NCBI RefSeq assembly: GCF_013377535.1
Contig: NZ_JABCJE010000001.1
Span: forward strand, 124,001-188,000
DNA from: Donghicola mangrovi
GTDB taxonomy: Bacteria > Pseudomonadota > Alphaproteobacteria > Rhodobacterales > Rhodobacteraceae
Direction: 5' to 3'
Length of the DNA: 64,000 bases
Under the pieces are notes generated by a model. That model searched no databases and had not been told where the DNA came from. It saw only the letters and a list, made by a program, of their open reading frames with translations. Below, in pieces: positions 34,702-43,297 of the stretch; the stretch's first letter is position 1; each line of letters starts with the position of its first letter. Both the position numbers and the translations under genes were made by a program.

Positions 34702-36564
34702 TCATTTGTCGTGAAAGAAGTTGTAAATCGTCTCGGCCAGAGTTTCGGAAATGCCGTCCACTGCCTTCAGATCGGCCAGATTTGCGCGGCTGACGGCCTT
34801 GGCACTGCCAAAATGCGCCAGAAGCGCGCGTTTGCGCGTAGAGCCGACACCGGGCACATCATCCAAGGGGTTCGCCGCCATGGATTTCGCGCGCTTGGCG
34901 CGGTGAGTGCCGATGGCAAAGCGGTGCGCCTCGTCCCGCAGACGCTGGATAAAGTAGAGCACCGGATCATTGTGGCGCAGGGCAAAGGGACGCTCTCCGA
35001 TACGGTAGAACTCTTCTTTGCCGTGGTCGCGGTCCACCCCTTTGGCGACGCCGACCATGGGCACGTCCTCGACCCCTTGCTCGACCATGATCTCGTGCAC
35101 AGCACTCACCTGCCCTGCCCCGCCGTCGATGAGCAGCAGGTCAGGCCATAGCCCTTTGTCCCTGTCCGGGTCTTCCTTGAGCAAGCGTTGAAAGCGGCGG
35201 GTCAGCACCTCTTTCATCATGCCAAAGTCGTCGCCGGGGGTCAGATCCTCGCCCCGGATGTTGAACTTGCGATAGTGGTTTTTCATGAACCCGTCGGGGC
35301 CGGACACGATCATGCCGCCCACCGCGTTGGTCCCCTGAATGTGCGAGTTGTCGTAAACCTCAATCCGCTGGGGCGGGCCGTCCAGCCCGAATGCCTCGGC
35401 CACACCGTCCAGCAATTTGGTCTGAGTCGCGCTTTCCGACATCTTGCGGGCCAGACTTTCGCGGGCGTTCCGCGCGGCACCTTCGACCAACTCGGCCTTT
35501 TCCCCACGCAGGGGGACGGCGATCTCGACCTTGCGGCCGACTTTCTCGGCCAATGCCTCGGCCAGCAGTTCGGGATCTTCGACCGGATGGGACAGCAGCA
35601 GCAAGCGCGGCGGCTCCTTGTCGTCATAGAACTGCCCGATGAAGGCCTGCAGAACCTCGGCCTCGGACACGTCCGGCCCACTGATGCGGGGATAGAAGTC
35701 GCGGTTCCCCCAGTTCTGGTTGGCGCGGATAAAGAAGACCTGCACGCAGGCCTGCCCCTTTTCCATATGAAGGGCGATGACGTCCGCCTCGGCCACGCCG
35801 CGCGGATTGATTCCTTGGGCGGTCTGAACTTGGGTCAGCGCGCGGATACGGTCACGCAGGGCAGCCGCGCGTTCGAATTCCATCGCCTCGGCGGCCTCGG
35901 CCATCTGGGTGGCCAATTCTTCTTGGACCTTGGTGCTGCGCCCCGACAGAAAGCGCTCAGCATCCGCGACCAGCGCGCCATACTCGGCCTCGGTCACCTT
36001 ACCCACGCAGGGTGCCGCGCACCGTTTGATCTGGAACAGCAGACAGGGCCGCGTGCGGCTGTTGAACACCGAGTCCGTGCAGTTGCGCAGCAGAAAGACC
36101 TTTTGCAGCTGGTTCAGGGTCCGGTTCACGGCCCCCGCGCTGGCGAACGGGCCATAGTAACTGCCCTTCTGCACCTTCTTCCCGCGGTGTTTTTTGATCT
36201 GCGGATAAGAGTGATCCTTGGTCACCACGATGTTCGGGAACGACTTGTCGTCGCGCAACAGCACGTTGTATCGCGGTTTGAGCTGCTTGATCAGGTTCTG
36301 TTCCAGCAGCAGCGCCTCGGTTTCGGTGCGCGTGGTCAGGAACATCATCGTCGCGGTTTCGGAAATCATCCGCTCGATCCGGCCACTATGTCCCGACGGG
36401 CGGGCATAATTCGACACTCTCGCTTTGAGATTCCGCGCCTTGCCCACATACAGAACACGGCTTTCCGCATCCAGCATCCGGTAGACGCCGGGACTGCTGT
36501 CCAGCGTTTTCAGGTAACTTTGGATGACTGCGTGACCAGTCTCTGGGGGCGTTGTTTGGTTCAT
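34702..36564 (-). CDS. uvrC: UvrABC excinuclease subunit C
   Basis: A 620-residue nucleotide-excision repair endonuclease. The N-terminal GIY-YIG nuclease is [20 protein letters not shown] (25-43), the UVR domain is around 220-255 ([17 protein letters not shown]), the C-terminal RNase H-like nuclease starts near 400 ([10 protein letters not shown]), and tandem helix-hairpin-helix repeats end the protein. ATG 36564 gives the usual N-terminus; an in-frame GTG at 36636 would add 24 unrelated residues. No LexA box of the GTTC-N7-GTTC type is seen upstream. Confidence 0.95.
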   Translation of the reverse strand: MNQTTPPETGHAVIQSYLKTLDSSPGVYRMLDAESRVLYVGKARNLKARVSNYARPSGHSGRIERMISETATMMFLTTRTETEALLLEQNLIKQLKPRYNVLLRDDKSFPNIVVTKDHSYPQIKKHRGKKVQKGSYYGPFASAGAVNRTLNQLQKVFLLRNCTDSVFNSRTRPCLLFQIKRCAAPCVGKVTEAEYGALVADAERFLSGRSTKVQEELATQMAEAAEAMEFERAAALRDRIRALTQVQTAQGINPRGVAEADVIALHMEKGQACVQVFFIRANQNWGNRDFYPRISGPDVSEAEVLQAFIGQFYDDKEPPRLLLLSHPVEDPELLAEALAEKVGRKVEIAVPLRGEKAELVEGAARNARESLARKMSESATQTKLLDGVAEAFGLDGPPQRIEVYDNSHIQGTNAVGGMIVSGPDGFMKNHYRKFNIRGEDLTPGDDFGMMKEVLTRRFQRLLKEDPDRDKGLWPDLLLIDGGAGQVSAVHEIMVEQGVEDVPMVGVAKGVDRDHGKEEFYRIGERPFALRHNDPVLYFIQRLRDEAHRFAIGTHRAKRAKSMAANPLDDVPGVGSTRKRALLAHFGSAKAVSRANLADLKAVDGISETLAETIYNFFHDK

Positions 36565-36866
36565 CTGTAACAGTTCTGTGATTCCCGCCGATCGCTGCAA
36601 TGATAGCCGGGGTAGTTCAAGAGGAAAGGTGTCCACGGAATCTGTGGATAACTTGGTGGGAAAGTTTTGGAGATCCCGAAATTTTCCTTGTTTTCAGGCC
36701 ACTTCATTAATCTGCCTAATTTTTAGGCGACAAAATAACCATCTGTTTTACAACAATAAAAAAGTTATACCTGCGCAATTTCCTGAAAAACATGAAGAAT
36801 TCACGACATCCCCTTAACCACCCTGAGAGCGGTGTAAAACTTTGCGTTACCCACATGTTCCAAAGG
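36565..36866. other. AT-rich intergenic region upstream of uvrC
   Basis: About 300 bases, visibly richer in A and T than the surroundings, especially 36660-36840. It holds the uvrC promoter and a perfect inverted repeat GCCTAA (36714-36719)/TTAGGC (36723-36728) with a TTT loop. No credible gene is present; a 79-codon plus-strand frame has no family features. The gene on the other side ends here, so the region has one start and one stop. Confidence 0.5.
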
Positions 36867-37646
36867 TTATTCCACCCCCACCACATCAGGCGTTTCCCAT
36901 GCAAGATGCTGTCCGCCATCAATGCAAAGAAGCTGCCCTGTTACAGCGCGTGATGTCAGGAAGTACCGAAGCGCCCCGCAAATGTCGTCGGAATTTGCAC
37001 CGCGATTCAACAATGTAGCGGCCCTTTGTTGACGGAATTTATCGGCATCCTGCCGCCCGCCCTGCAAGGTTGGGCCCGGCCCGATCGCGTTCACTCTGAT
37101 ACTTGGCGCAAGCGCCTGAGCGGTAGTCTGAGTTAAAGTCCACAATGCCGCTTTTGCAATTGTGTAGGTCATGAACTCGGGTGTCAGTTTGCGAACGCGC
37201 TGGTCAATCATATTTACAACCAAGCCGCGAGCGACCGGTTCGCCATTGCCATCTATCTGAGGCAGAGAAACCTGCGCGGCAAATGCTTGTATTAGAACAA
37301 AGGGGGCGCGGAGATTGCTCTCGAAGTGGCGATCCCAGCTGGTCCGGGTCGCATCGTGGATCGTGTCATGCTCAAAGATCGAGGCGTTGTTGACCAGAAC
37401 GTCCAAGGGCTGCCCCAGCCCTTCGCTAGCACGGGTCACCAGTTTCGCGGTTTGGGATTCGTCCAAGAGGTCTGCCTGAAGGGTGACCGCACGTTGCCCC
37501 AAGGCACGAATAGCCTCAGCGGTGTCCTCGGCCTCGGGGGCCGAGGTGCTGTAGTGGACGGCAACATCATAGCCATTCCGCGCCAGTTCTAGCGCCAGCT
37601 CACGCCCCAAGCGCCGGGCTGCGCCCGTTACCAATGCTGCCTTCAT
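36867..37646 (-). CDS. SDR-family pteridine reductase-like enzyme (FolM/PTR1 type)
   Basis: A 259-residue short-chain dehydrogenase. Its cofactor motif TGAARRLG fits TGx3RxG, the pteridine reductase signature, not the common TGx3GxG. The usual catalytic serine position is occupied by the Asp of NMIDQRV, and YTIAK supplies Tyr and Lys, giving the Asp-Tyr-Lys set of PTR1/FolM enzymes. A role reducing dihydromonapterin or dihydrofolate is therefore likely. The C-terminus (CIDGGQHLAW) is also usual for this branch. It lies just downstream of the antiporter gene in the same direction. Confidence 0.82.
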   Translation of the reverse strand: MKAALVTGAARRLGRELALELARNGYDVAVHYSTSAPEAEDTAEAIRALGQRAVTLQADLLDESQTAKLVTRASEGLGQPLDVLVNNASIFEHDTIHDATRTSWDRHFESNLRAPFVLIQAFAAQVSLPQIDGNGEPVARGLVVNMIDQRVRKLTPEFMTYTIAKAALWTLTQTTAQALAPSIRVNAIGPGPTLQGGRQDADKFRQQRAATLLNRGANSDDICGALRYFLTSRAVTGQLLCIDGGQHLAWETPDVVGVE

Positions 37647-37667
37647 CCGCCCTCATCCCTAATGGCC

Positions 37668-38618
37668 TTATGTCACGATCGACACGACATAGAGACCATA
37701 TAGGGCGCAGAAAACGATCCCCCAGAGCCGATTGATATTCCATTTCAGGAAAACAAAGGGGAACAGCAGCAGCGCACAGGCCAGCATGACCCACAGGTCC
37801 ATCCGCAGGAATTCCGGGTCCACAGGGATCGGGCCGACCAGCGAGGCAATGCCGATAATCGCCAGAAGGTTAAAGATGTTGGAGCCGATGACGTTCCCCA
37901 GCGCCACATCCGCCTGACGGCGCAGCGCGGCCATGGTGGTGGTCGCCAATTCGGGCAAAGAGGTGCCCAACGCAACCAGCGTCAGCCCGATCACAGTGTC
38001 CGACACACCAAATGCTTTGGCGATAACTTGGGCATTTTCGACCAGAATTTGCGCGCCGCAGGGCAGACCGATCAGACCAACCGCCAGAAAGAAGATGATC
38101 TTCCACCAAGGCATGTCGGGGTCGGCTCCTTCGACCACTTCCTCGGCGGCTTCGGCGGCCTTCATTTCGCGGCGGTGCAGGCGAGCGTCATTGATGGCAT
38201 CGGTTAGCATGAATAGCAGACCCGCCAGCAGGATCAGACCGCTCCACCAAGTAAAGACGCCGGTGAACGCCAGCCCGATGAACAGCAGCGATGCCGCGAT
38301 CATAATCAGGAAGCTTTTCCTTGAGTCGCATTCGGCGGTGTGCATCGTCGCCATCAGCGCGGGCACCCCCAGCACCATCAGGACGTTCGCGGTGTTCGAC
38401 CCGACAACGTTCCCCAAGGCAATCCCCGGCAGATTATCCAGCACCGCGCGGATCGAAATCAGCAATTCCGGCGCCGACGTGCCAAAGGCCACAACAGTCA
38501 GCGACACGATCATCGACGGAATGCCGATCCTCAAGCTCAGGTTCACGGCGCCTTTGACCAGAAAATCCCCTGCGAGGATCAGAATCAAAAGGCCTACCCC
38601 GGCCATTAACCATTCCAT
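37668..38618 (-). CDS. Calcium/sodium antiporter (CaCA superfamily, YrbG-like)
   Basis: A 316-residue cation antiporter with the inverted alpha repeats of the CaCA superfamily: VVAFGTSAPELLISI in the first half and LVALGTSLPELATT in the second, each with the conserved GxS-APE/PE motif and following GNVVGSNTANVL and GNVIGSNIFNLL. About ten transmembrane helices and a short acidic central loop. It exchanges calcium or other cations for sodium or protons. It is followed by the SDR gene. Confidence 0.9.
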   Translation of the reverse strand: MEWLMAGVGLLILILAGDFLVKGAVNLSLRIGIPSMIVSLTVVAFGTSAPELLISIRAVLDNLPGIALGNVVGSNTANVLMVLGVPALMATMHTAECDSRKSFLIMIAASLLFIGLAFTGVFTWWSGLILLAGLLFMLTDAINDARLHRREMKAAEAAEEVVEGADPDMPWWKIIFFLAVGLIGLPCGAQILVENAQVIAKAFGVSDTVIGLTLVALGTSLPELATTTMAALRRQADVALGNVIGSNIFNLLAIIGIASLVGPIPVDPEFLRMDLWVMLACALLLFPFVFLKWNINRLWGIVFCALYGLYVVSIVT

Positions 38619-38625
38619 GGATGAA

Positions 38626-38787
38626 CTACCCTTTTTTGCGGCTACACGGGCACGGGCCCGAACCTATTTTGTATCGGCCACACCGAGGGCACTTGGCCTG
38701 ACGCAAGCGCCGACCCACGATCCCGCGCCCGAACATGGCCAATACGATGATGACCACGAGGAACAGTGTGACTGCCTTAATGATCAC
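38626..38787 (-). CDS. Small membrane protein with a zinc ribbon
   Basis: A 53-residue protein read from a GTG at 38787: one transmembrane helix (IIKAVTLFLVVIIVLAMFG), a basic stretch (RGIVGRRLRQ), then CPRCGRYKIGSGPCPC, which gives two CxxC/CxC pairs able to bind zinc. The GTG lies one base after the S49 peptidase stop, so translation is probably coupled. Its length escapes most gene callers. Similar small proteins occur in Rhodobacteraceae as far as I recall; function unknown. The antiporter gene starts seven bases after its stop. Confidence 0.65.
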   Translation of the reverse strand: MIIKAVTLFLVVIIVLAMFGRGIVGRRLRQAKCPRCGRYKIGSGPCPCSRKKG

Positions 38788-38788
38788 G

Positions 38789-39583
38789 TCAGAGGCCAAA
38801 ACGCGCGAAAGCCGCGCGCTCCTCGATCCCGGCCAGCGCGTCCGAGGCCAGTTCCGCGCCAAAGCGCCCGAACAGACCACGACGGCGGCTATAGGGGATC
38901 AACTTGACCTTTTGGCCGTAGATTTCTTTGAGCTTGGGCCTCAGGTGCCCTACCCCGTCGACCAGCCCGACCTCGGCCGCGCGAGGGCCGATCCAGACCT
39001 CACCGGTAAAGAGGTCAGGGTTATCGGCCAGCTTGGCCCCGCGGCGGGACTTCACATGGTCGATGAAAGAGCCGTGGATCTGATTCAGGATACTGTCCAG
39101 ACGGGCCACATCCTCGGGGGTTTCCGGTTTGAATGGGTCCATCATGCTCTTGGATTTGCCGGCGGTGTGGACGCGGCGCTCGATCCCTTGGCGGGACAGG
39201 AACACATGCGCGCCGAAACCAGCCGAAATCACACCAATCGACCCCACGACCGAGCAGTTATCCACCCAGATGTCGTCGGCGGCACAGGCCAGCCAATAGC
39301 CACCAGAGGCAGCCACATCCTCGACAAAGGCGTGAACGGGGATGCCCTTTTCCTCGGACAGGCGGCGAATGCGCGCCCCGATCAAAGAGGACTGCACCGG
39401 CGAGCCACCCGGCGAATTGATCACCAACGCCACGGCGGTCGGCTTACCTTTGGTGAACGCGGCCTCGATCAAAGGGGCCACATTCTGGTCATTCAGGGCA
39501 CGAGACCCGTTCGCGATCATGCCTGTCAGGCGCACGACCGAAACACGCGGCGGCGTTTTGATGAATGGAATACGGTGCAACAT
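38789..39583 (-). CDS. S49 family serine peptidase (SppA/SohB-like)
   Basis: A 264-residue peptidase of the signal-peptide peptidase A family without an obvious N-terminal membrane helix. LVINSPGGSPVQS and EDVAASGGYWLAC (nucleophile Ser in ASGG), then SIGVISAGFGAHVFLSRQGI and the Lys of TAGKSKSMMDPF supply a Ser-Lys pair. It would degrade signal peptides or other membrane remnants on the cytoplasmic face. ATG 39583 gives the family N-terminus; a longer frame to 39700 runs into the ABC permease gene. It is downstream of the ABC-2 operon. Confidence 0.9.
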   Translation of the reverse strand: MLHRIPFIKTPPRVSVVRLTGMIANGSRALNDQNVAPLIEAAFTKGKPTAVALVINSPGGSPVQSSLIGARIRRLSEEKGIPVHAFVEDVAASGGYWLACAADDIWVDNCSVVGSIGVISAGFGAHVFLSRQGIERRVHTAGKSKSMMDPFKPETPEDVARLDSILNQIHGSFIDHVKSRRGAKLADNPDLFTGEVWIGPRAAEVGLVDGVGHLRPKLKEIYGQKVKLIPYSRRRGLFGRFGAELASDALAGIEERAAFARFGL

Positions 39584-39653
39584 ACAAGGGCATGTAATTT
39601 GCCCTGTGCCGCCAAACAAGCCGCAGCACAGGGAAAACCTTGGCCCGACCGAC

Positions 39654-40415
39654 TTATTTGCGGATTCGCCAGCCGGTCTTGAAAATCCACCAGACCGCAA
39701 TCAGGCAAAGCGCCTGAAACAGACCGATCGCCAGAAGGCTGGTGATGATCGGCACATCCGCCACCCCAAAGAACGACCAGCGGAAGCCCGAAATCAGGTA
39801 GACCACCGGATTGAACATGGTGATCGCCTGCCAGACCGGCGGCAGCATGTTGATCGAATAGAACGAGCCCCCAAGGAACACGAGCGGCGTCACCACCAAC
39901 AGCGGGATCAGTTGGAGCTGCTCGAAATTCTTGGCCCAGATACCGATGATGAACCCGAACAGCGCAAAGCTGATACAGGTCAGCAGCAGGAACAGCACCA
40001 TCACCAGCGGGTGCTGGATCTGTAAGTCCACAAATAGCGCCGACGTCGCCAGAATCACAGCACCGATGAACAGCGCCTTGGTCGCGGCGGCCCCAGCGAA
40101 GCCAATCACCACTTCGATAAAGCTGACGGGCGCGCTGAGCAGCTCATAGATCGTGCCGGTGAATTTGGGGAAGTAGATGCCAAAACTGGCGTTGCTGATC
40201 CCTTGGGTCATGACGCTGAGCATAATCAGGCCCGGCACGATGAACGAGCCGTAGCTGACGCCCTCGACCTCGTCGATGCGGCTACCGATGGCGGCGCCGA
40301 ACACCACGAAATACAGAGAAGTCGAGATCACCGGCGACAGGAAGCTCTGCATAAAGGTGCGGAAAAAGCGGGCCATTTCGCTGACGTACATGGCCTTGAT
40401 CGCAGTGGGGTTCAT
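39654..40415 (-). CDS. ABC-2 type exporter permease
   Basis: A 253-residue membrane protein with six transmembrane helices and the ABC-2 permease pattern ([21 protein letters not shown], then [17 protein letters not shown]). It pairs with the ATPase encoded immediately upstream; its ATG overlaps the ATPase stop by four bases (ATGA) and follows GGAGG. Substrate is unknown; relatives export polysaccharides, lipids or drugs. Confidence 0.9.
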   Translation of the reverse strand: MNPTAIKAMYVSEMARFFRTFMQSFLSPVISTSLYFVVFGAAIGSRIDEVEGVSYGSFIVPGLIMLSVMTQGISNASFGIYFPKFTGTIYELLSAPVSFIEVVIGFAGAAATKALFIGAVILATSALFVDLQIQHPLVMVLFLLLTCISFALFGFIIGIWAKNFEQLQLIPLLVVTPLVFLGGSFYSINMLPPVWQAITMFNPVVYLISGFRWSFFGVADVPIITSLLAIGLFQALCLIAVWWIFKTGWRIRK

Positions 40416-41347
40416 GCGTTTTCCTCCTGCTGGTGGACCAGTCCGACAAAGATTTCTTCGAGCGTGCTCTGACGGGTGGACAGGTCGGACAGGCACAGGC
40501 CCGCATCGCGCAGGTCAGACAACAGACGGGTGATTCCAGTGCGAGACGCGCCAGCCTCGTATTCGTACACCAGCGCATTGCCCCCGTCCGCGATCTGCAA
40601 GCCATACGAAGTCAAAGCATCGGGAATCACGGCAACGGGCGTTTCCAGTTCGATCTTCAGGGTCTTGCGGCCAAGGCGGGACATCAGGGCGGCCTTTTCC
40701 TCGATCAAGGCGAGGCGTCCACGGTTAATCACGCCGATGCGGTCGGCCATCGCTTCGGCCTCTTCGATGTAGTGAGTCGTCAGGACGATGCTGACGCCAG
40801 CGGCCTTCAGATTGGCGACCACTTCCCACATTTCCTTGCGCAGATCGACGTCGACGCCTGCGGTCGGCTCGTCCAGAAACAGGATTCGCGGCTCGTGGCT
40901 GAGGGCTTTAGCGATCAGCACGCGGCGCTTCATGCCGCCGGACAGCTCCATCACGCGGGAATCACGTTTGTCCCACAGGGACAGGTCTCGCAAAATCTTT
41001 TCGATATAGGCGTCGTTGCGCCCCTTGCCGAACAGACCGCGCGAATACCTCACCGTGTCCATCACCCGCGAGAACGGCTCCAGATGGATTTCCTGCGGCA
41101 CGAGGCCAATCAGGCTTCGGGCGCGGCGATAATCGGTCAGCGCATCGAACCCGCCGACGGTGATCTTGCCCCTCGTGGGCATCACGGTCCCGCAAATGCA
41201 CGAAATCAGAGTGGTTTTTCCGGCCCCGTTGGGACCGAGCAGCGCCAGGATCTCACCTTCGCGCAGGGTCAGATCAACGCCATGCAGGGCAGTAAAGCCG
41301 CTGTCATAGGTCTTTTCGACGCCTTCGAGTATCAGAATGTCAGTCAT
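40412..41347 (-). CDS. ABC-2 type exporter ATP-binding protein
   Basis: A 311-residue ABC ATPase: Walker [10 protein letters not shown] (about 38-46), signature [15 protein letters not shown], Walker [14 protein letters not shown], and the H-loop [16 protein letters not shown]-terminal domain of about 80 residues follows, as in exporter-type ATPases. It is preceded by an unusually structured leader (41348-41441) whose hairpin includes the Shine-Dalgarno AAGGAG six bases before the ATG. Confidence 0.92.
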   Translation of the reverse strand: MTDILILEGVEKTYDSGFTALHGVDLTLREGEILALLGPNGAGKTTLISCICGTVMPTRGKITVGGFDALTDYRRARSLIGLVPQEIHLEPFSRVMDTVRYSRGLFGKGRNDAYIEKILRDLSLWDKRDSRVMELSGGMKRRVLIAKALSHEPRILFLDEPTAGVDVDLRKEMWEVVANLKAAGVSIVLTTHYIEEAEAMADRIGVINRGRLALIEEKAALMSRLGRKTLKIELETPVAVIPDALTSYGLQIADGGNALVYEYEAGASRTGITRLLSDLRDAGLCLSDLSTRQSTLEEIFVGLVHQQEENA

Positions 41348-41441
41348 AATAGGCTCCTTGGCCTTGTACTTAGGCCAAAACCGGCAGGAGCCCTAACAGG
41401 ATTCGTGCAGACGGGTGTCTGCGCTGGCGCACCCAATCCTG
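41348..41441 (-). promoter_or_regulatory. Structured leader of the ABC-2 exporter operon
   Basis: Two hairpins in a row on the minus strand. The upstream one pairs CAGGATT with AATCCTG (41435-41441 and 41397-41403) and contains GCAGAC/GTCTGC with a four-base loop. The downstream one pairs TTGGCCT with AGGCCAA and GGCTCC with GGAGCC, and the latter arm includes the AAGGAG ribosome site of the ATPase gene. It could be a regulatory RNA or, in DNA, an operator. Confidence 0.5.
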
Positions 41442-41447
41442 ATCCTG

Positions 41448-41499
41448 AAAAAAGTACGGGCAGGCACGTCGGTCATCCCGAACCCTTGCCTGCCCCGTA
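41448..41499 (-). terminator. Rho-independent terminator of the DUF1127 gene
   Basis: Minus-strand stem TACGGGGCAGGCA (41499-41487) with TGCCTGCCCGTA (41466-41455), one bulged base, then TTTTTT at 41453-41448. It lies 44 bases after the DUF1127 stop, leaving a short 3' untranslated region. Confidence 0.85.
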
Positions 41500-41542
41500 G
41501 CGAATGTCATGTGTGGGGTCGCCTATGCGGCCCCTGCCCGCC

Positions 41543-41770
41543 TTAGACGTAAAACACGTCGCGGAATACGTACTGAGCGATCTGGTCGCGCTTGATGCCC
41601 ATAGCTTTCAGCTCGGCATCCGATTTCGCCTCAAGAGCGCGGATTTCGCCAATGCGCGAACGGCTGTTTGCGTAGGCGGTGTAGGCCTGTGCCAGAGCGG
41701 TCAGGAAGCCATCGAAACGTGCGCGCAGTGCAGGACGTTCAGCGTGGAATACAGTGGTCGAGATTGCCAT
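41543..41770 (-). CDS. DUF1127 small protein (YjiS-like)
   Basis: A 75-residue basic protein ending ALEAKSDAELKAMGIKRDQI then YVFRDVFYV, the DUF1127 C-terminal signature of L-x-D-x-L-x-D-[IM]-G-[IL]-x-R-x-x-I. In alphaproteobacteria such proteins affect RNA turnover and phosphate or carbon stress responses and are often highly expressed and under stress sigma-factor control. The N-terminal half is variable. It has its own strong terminator. Confidence 0.85.
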   Translation of the reverse strand: MAISTTVFHAERPALRARFDGFLTALAQAYTAYANSRSRIGEIRALEAKSDAELKAMGIKRDQIAQYVFRDVFYV

Positions 41771-41917
41771 TAGAAAACCCTCTGAGTTTGGTATGTGTGG
41801 GTTTCCCCCCCTGCCTTTGAACTTAGCGCATGGGTTTGGTCAGCAACACTTCCATTTCTGCATAGCCGATGCACGCATGCCGCAACGCAGCGTTAACGCA
41901 ACCTGATGATCGGCATA

Positions 41918-41951
41918 GCAAAAGCGCCGCCCCGTTTCGGGGGCGGCGCTT
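41918..41951 (-). terminator. Rho-independent terminator of the Ala/Lys/Pro/Glu-repeat gene
   Basis: A perfect 12-base stem, AAGCGCCGCCCC (41922-41933) and GGGGCGGCGCTT (41940-41951). On the minus strand it continues into TTTTGC. It begins 30 bases after the upstream gene's stop. Confidence 0.88.
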
Positions 41952-41981
41952 GCAAACACCTGTCACTCGTACGCGAAAAAC

Positions 41982-42704
41982 TCAGTTTTTCTTGGGTTCG
42001 GGCATCGACGGAGGGGTCGAAGGCTCGCGCTTTTTGGCAGCCGGAGCAGTCGGGTTGGCCATAACGGCCCAAGCGGGGTTCGCGGGCTTGACTGCGGCGG
42101 GGGCGGCAGGCGCAGGCTTGGCGGCTGCGGGGGCCGGTGTGGCAGCCGCGGCGGGCTTGGGCGCTTCGGCTTTGGGGGCTTCGGCCTTGACGGGTTCTGC
42201 GGCAGGTTCAGCAGCCTTCGGCGCTTCGACTTTGGGCGCCTCAACCTTGGGCGCGACTTCTGCCTTCGGGGCTTCGGCCTTCACCGGCTCTGCTTTGGGC
42301 GCTTCGGCCTTGGGGGCCTCGGCGACGACCTTGGGCTCTTCCACTTTGACCGCTTCGGGCTCTGCCTTCTTGGCAGGTGCCTTGCGGGCAGTGGTGCGCG
42401 CGGTAGCGCGGGGCTTGGGCGCGGGCTTTGCTGCGGGCTTGGGTGCCTCTGCCGGCTCGGCAACGGCCTCGACCACTGCGGGCTCGGCGGCGGGGGCTGC
42501 AACAGGGGCCAGCTTGGCAACGTTTGCGGCCCTGGCAGGCTTCTTGATCTCGCTCGTCAGCTTCAGGTTCAGCGGCGCAAAGGGCGACCACACCATCATC
42601 AGGCGATACGAGCAGTTCAGGATCTCTTGTTGCATCCGCACGCTCTTGGCAAAGTAGGCCATCGAGGCGGCGGTAATTTCAGCGGGGGTCGTCATCGTGA
42701 GCAT
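41982..42704 (-). CDS. Protein with a short N-domain and a long Ala/Lys/Pro/Glu repeat tail
   Basis: A 240-residue protein. Residues 1-50 form a helix-rich domain (MAYFAKSVRMQQEILNCSYR then MMVWSPFAPLNLKL) resembling short phasin-like or related small proteins, not clearly assigned. Residues 50-240 are low-complexity, rich in Ala, Lys, Pro and Glu with repeated APKAEAPK, PVKAEAPK and APKVEAPK units, like histone H1-type tails of PhaF and AlgP. It may bind DNA or coat polyhydroxyalkanoate granules. ATG 42704 has AAGGA eight bases upstream. A strong terminator follows. Confidence 0.75.
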   Translation of the reverse strand: MLTMTTPAEITAASMAYFAKSVRMQQEILNCSYRLMMVWSPFAPLNLKLTSEIKKPARAANVAKLAPVAAPAAEPAVVEAVAEPAEAPKPAAKPAPKPRATARTTARKAPAKKAEPEAVKVEEPKVVAEAPKAEAPKAEPVKAEAPKAEVAPKVEAPKVEAPKAAEPAAEPVKAEAPKAEAPKPAAAATPAPAAAKPAPAAPAAVKPANPAWAVMANPTAPAAKKREPSTPPSMPEPKKN

Positions 42705-43066
42705 CTGCAAATTCCTTTGCGATCGGTGTTTCTCAACTCTCCCATGACTGCCTACATCACCCTACTTACGCCAAGTGCCGGAGAGGCTGGGGCACACAGC
42801 GCTGCCGGTCGCGGATCGCGCGGGACACGGCAATGTGGCCGCTCGCCCTCCTCGCCCGGTTTGCTGATCGCAGAACACGTGGCCGAGGCCTTGGCAGGCT
42901 GCCGAAATCACAGACAGTCAGTAATAGACCACTCACAGACTGCGTCTTTCTGCGGGTGCATTCAAGATTCATTTTGCAGATGCAGCATAATTTGAACGAA
43001 CTTCGCAAAAGCGTGGCCAAAGCTGCGCAGCTGCGGTGCAGTCGAATTCAAGCTGGATTGGGAAAG
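42705..43066. other. Intergenic region upstream of the repeat-tail gene, up to tRNA-Arg
   Basis: About 360 bases without a credible gene. It must hold the promoter of the repeat-tail gene. Near 42974-42987 a TGC-rich stretch TTGCAGATGCAGCA is visible, similar in kind to the TGC-rich sites bound by the granule regulator PhaR, but too far upstream (about 270 bases) and too short to be convincing. I see no other feature. Confidence 0.4.
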
Positions 43067-43143
43067 TGGCGCACCGGGGAGGATTCGAACCCCCGACCCC
43101 CTGATTCGTAGTCAGATACTCTATCCAGCTGAGCTACCGGTGC
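43067..43143 (-). tRNA. tRNA-Arg (ACG), copy 1
   Basis: A 77-base cloverleaf with encoded CCA: acceptor GCACCGG paired with CCGGTGC, discriminator G, anticodon loop CTACGAA giving ACG (positions 34-36), and GGTTCGAATCC in the T arm. It would read CGU, CGC and CGA after A34-to-I editing. Identical to copy 2. Confidence 0.97.
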
Positions 43144-43297
43144 GTCGTGTGGGGCTTCTACGGTGAACCCGAGGTGGCCGCAAGAGCAAATCGCGCCCCG
43201 AACCAAAGGAAAAATTTGGGCTGTGAAAACGCAGAAAACGCCAGATGGCAGACGCCATGGCGATCAAAGCTGGATACATTTTCGAGAAGGAGAGAAG

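Noticed and set aside
36559-36576. Two GTTC sequences before uvrC as an alphaproteobacterial LexA box
   Set aside because: The spacing is ten bases, not the seven required.
41869-42657. A 262-codon plus-strand frame rich in Ala, Gly, Ser and Leu
   Set aside because: It is antisense to the Ala/Lys/Pro/Glu-repeat gene, whose repetitive GC-rich codons keep the opposite frame open. It has no ribosome site, and crosses that gene's terminator.
42974-42987. TGC-rich TTGCAGATGCAGCA as a PhaR site
   Set aside because: Too short, and about 270 bases upstream of the start; the downstream gene is not proven to be granule-associated.
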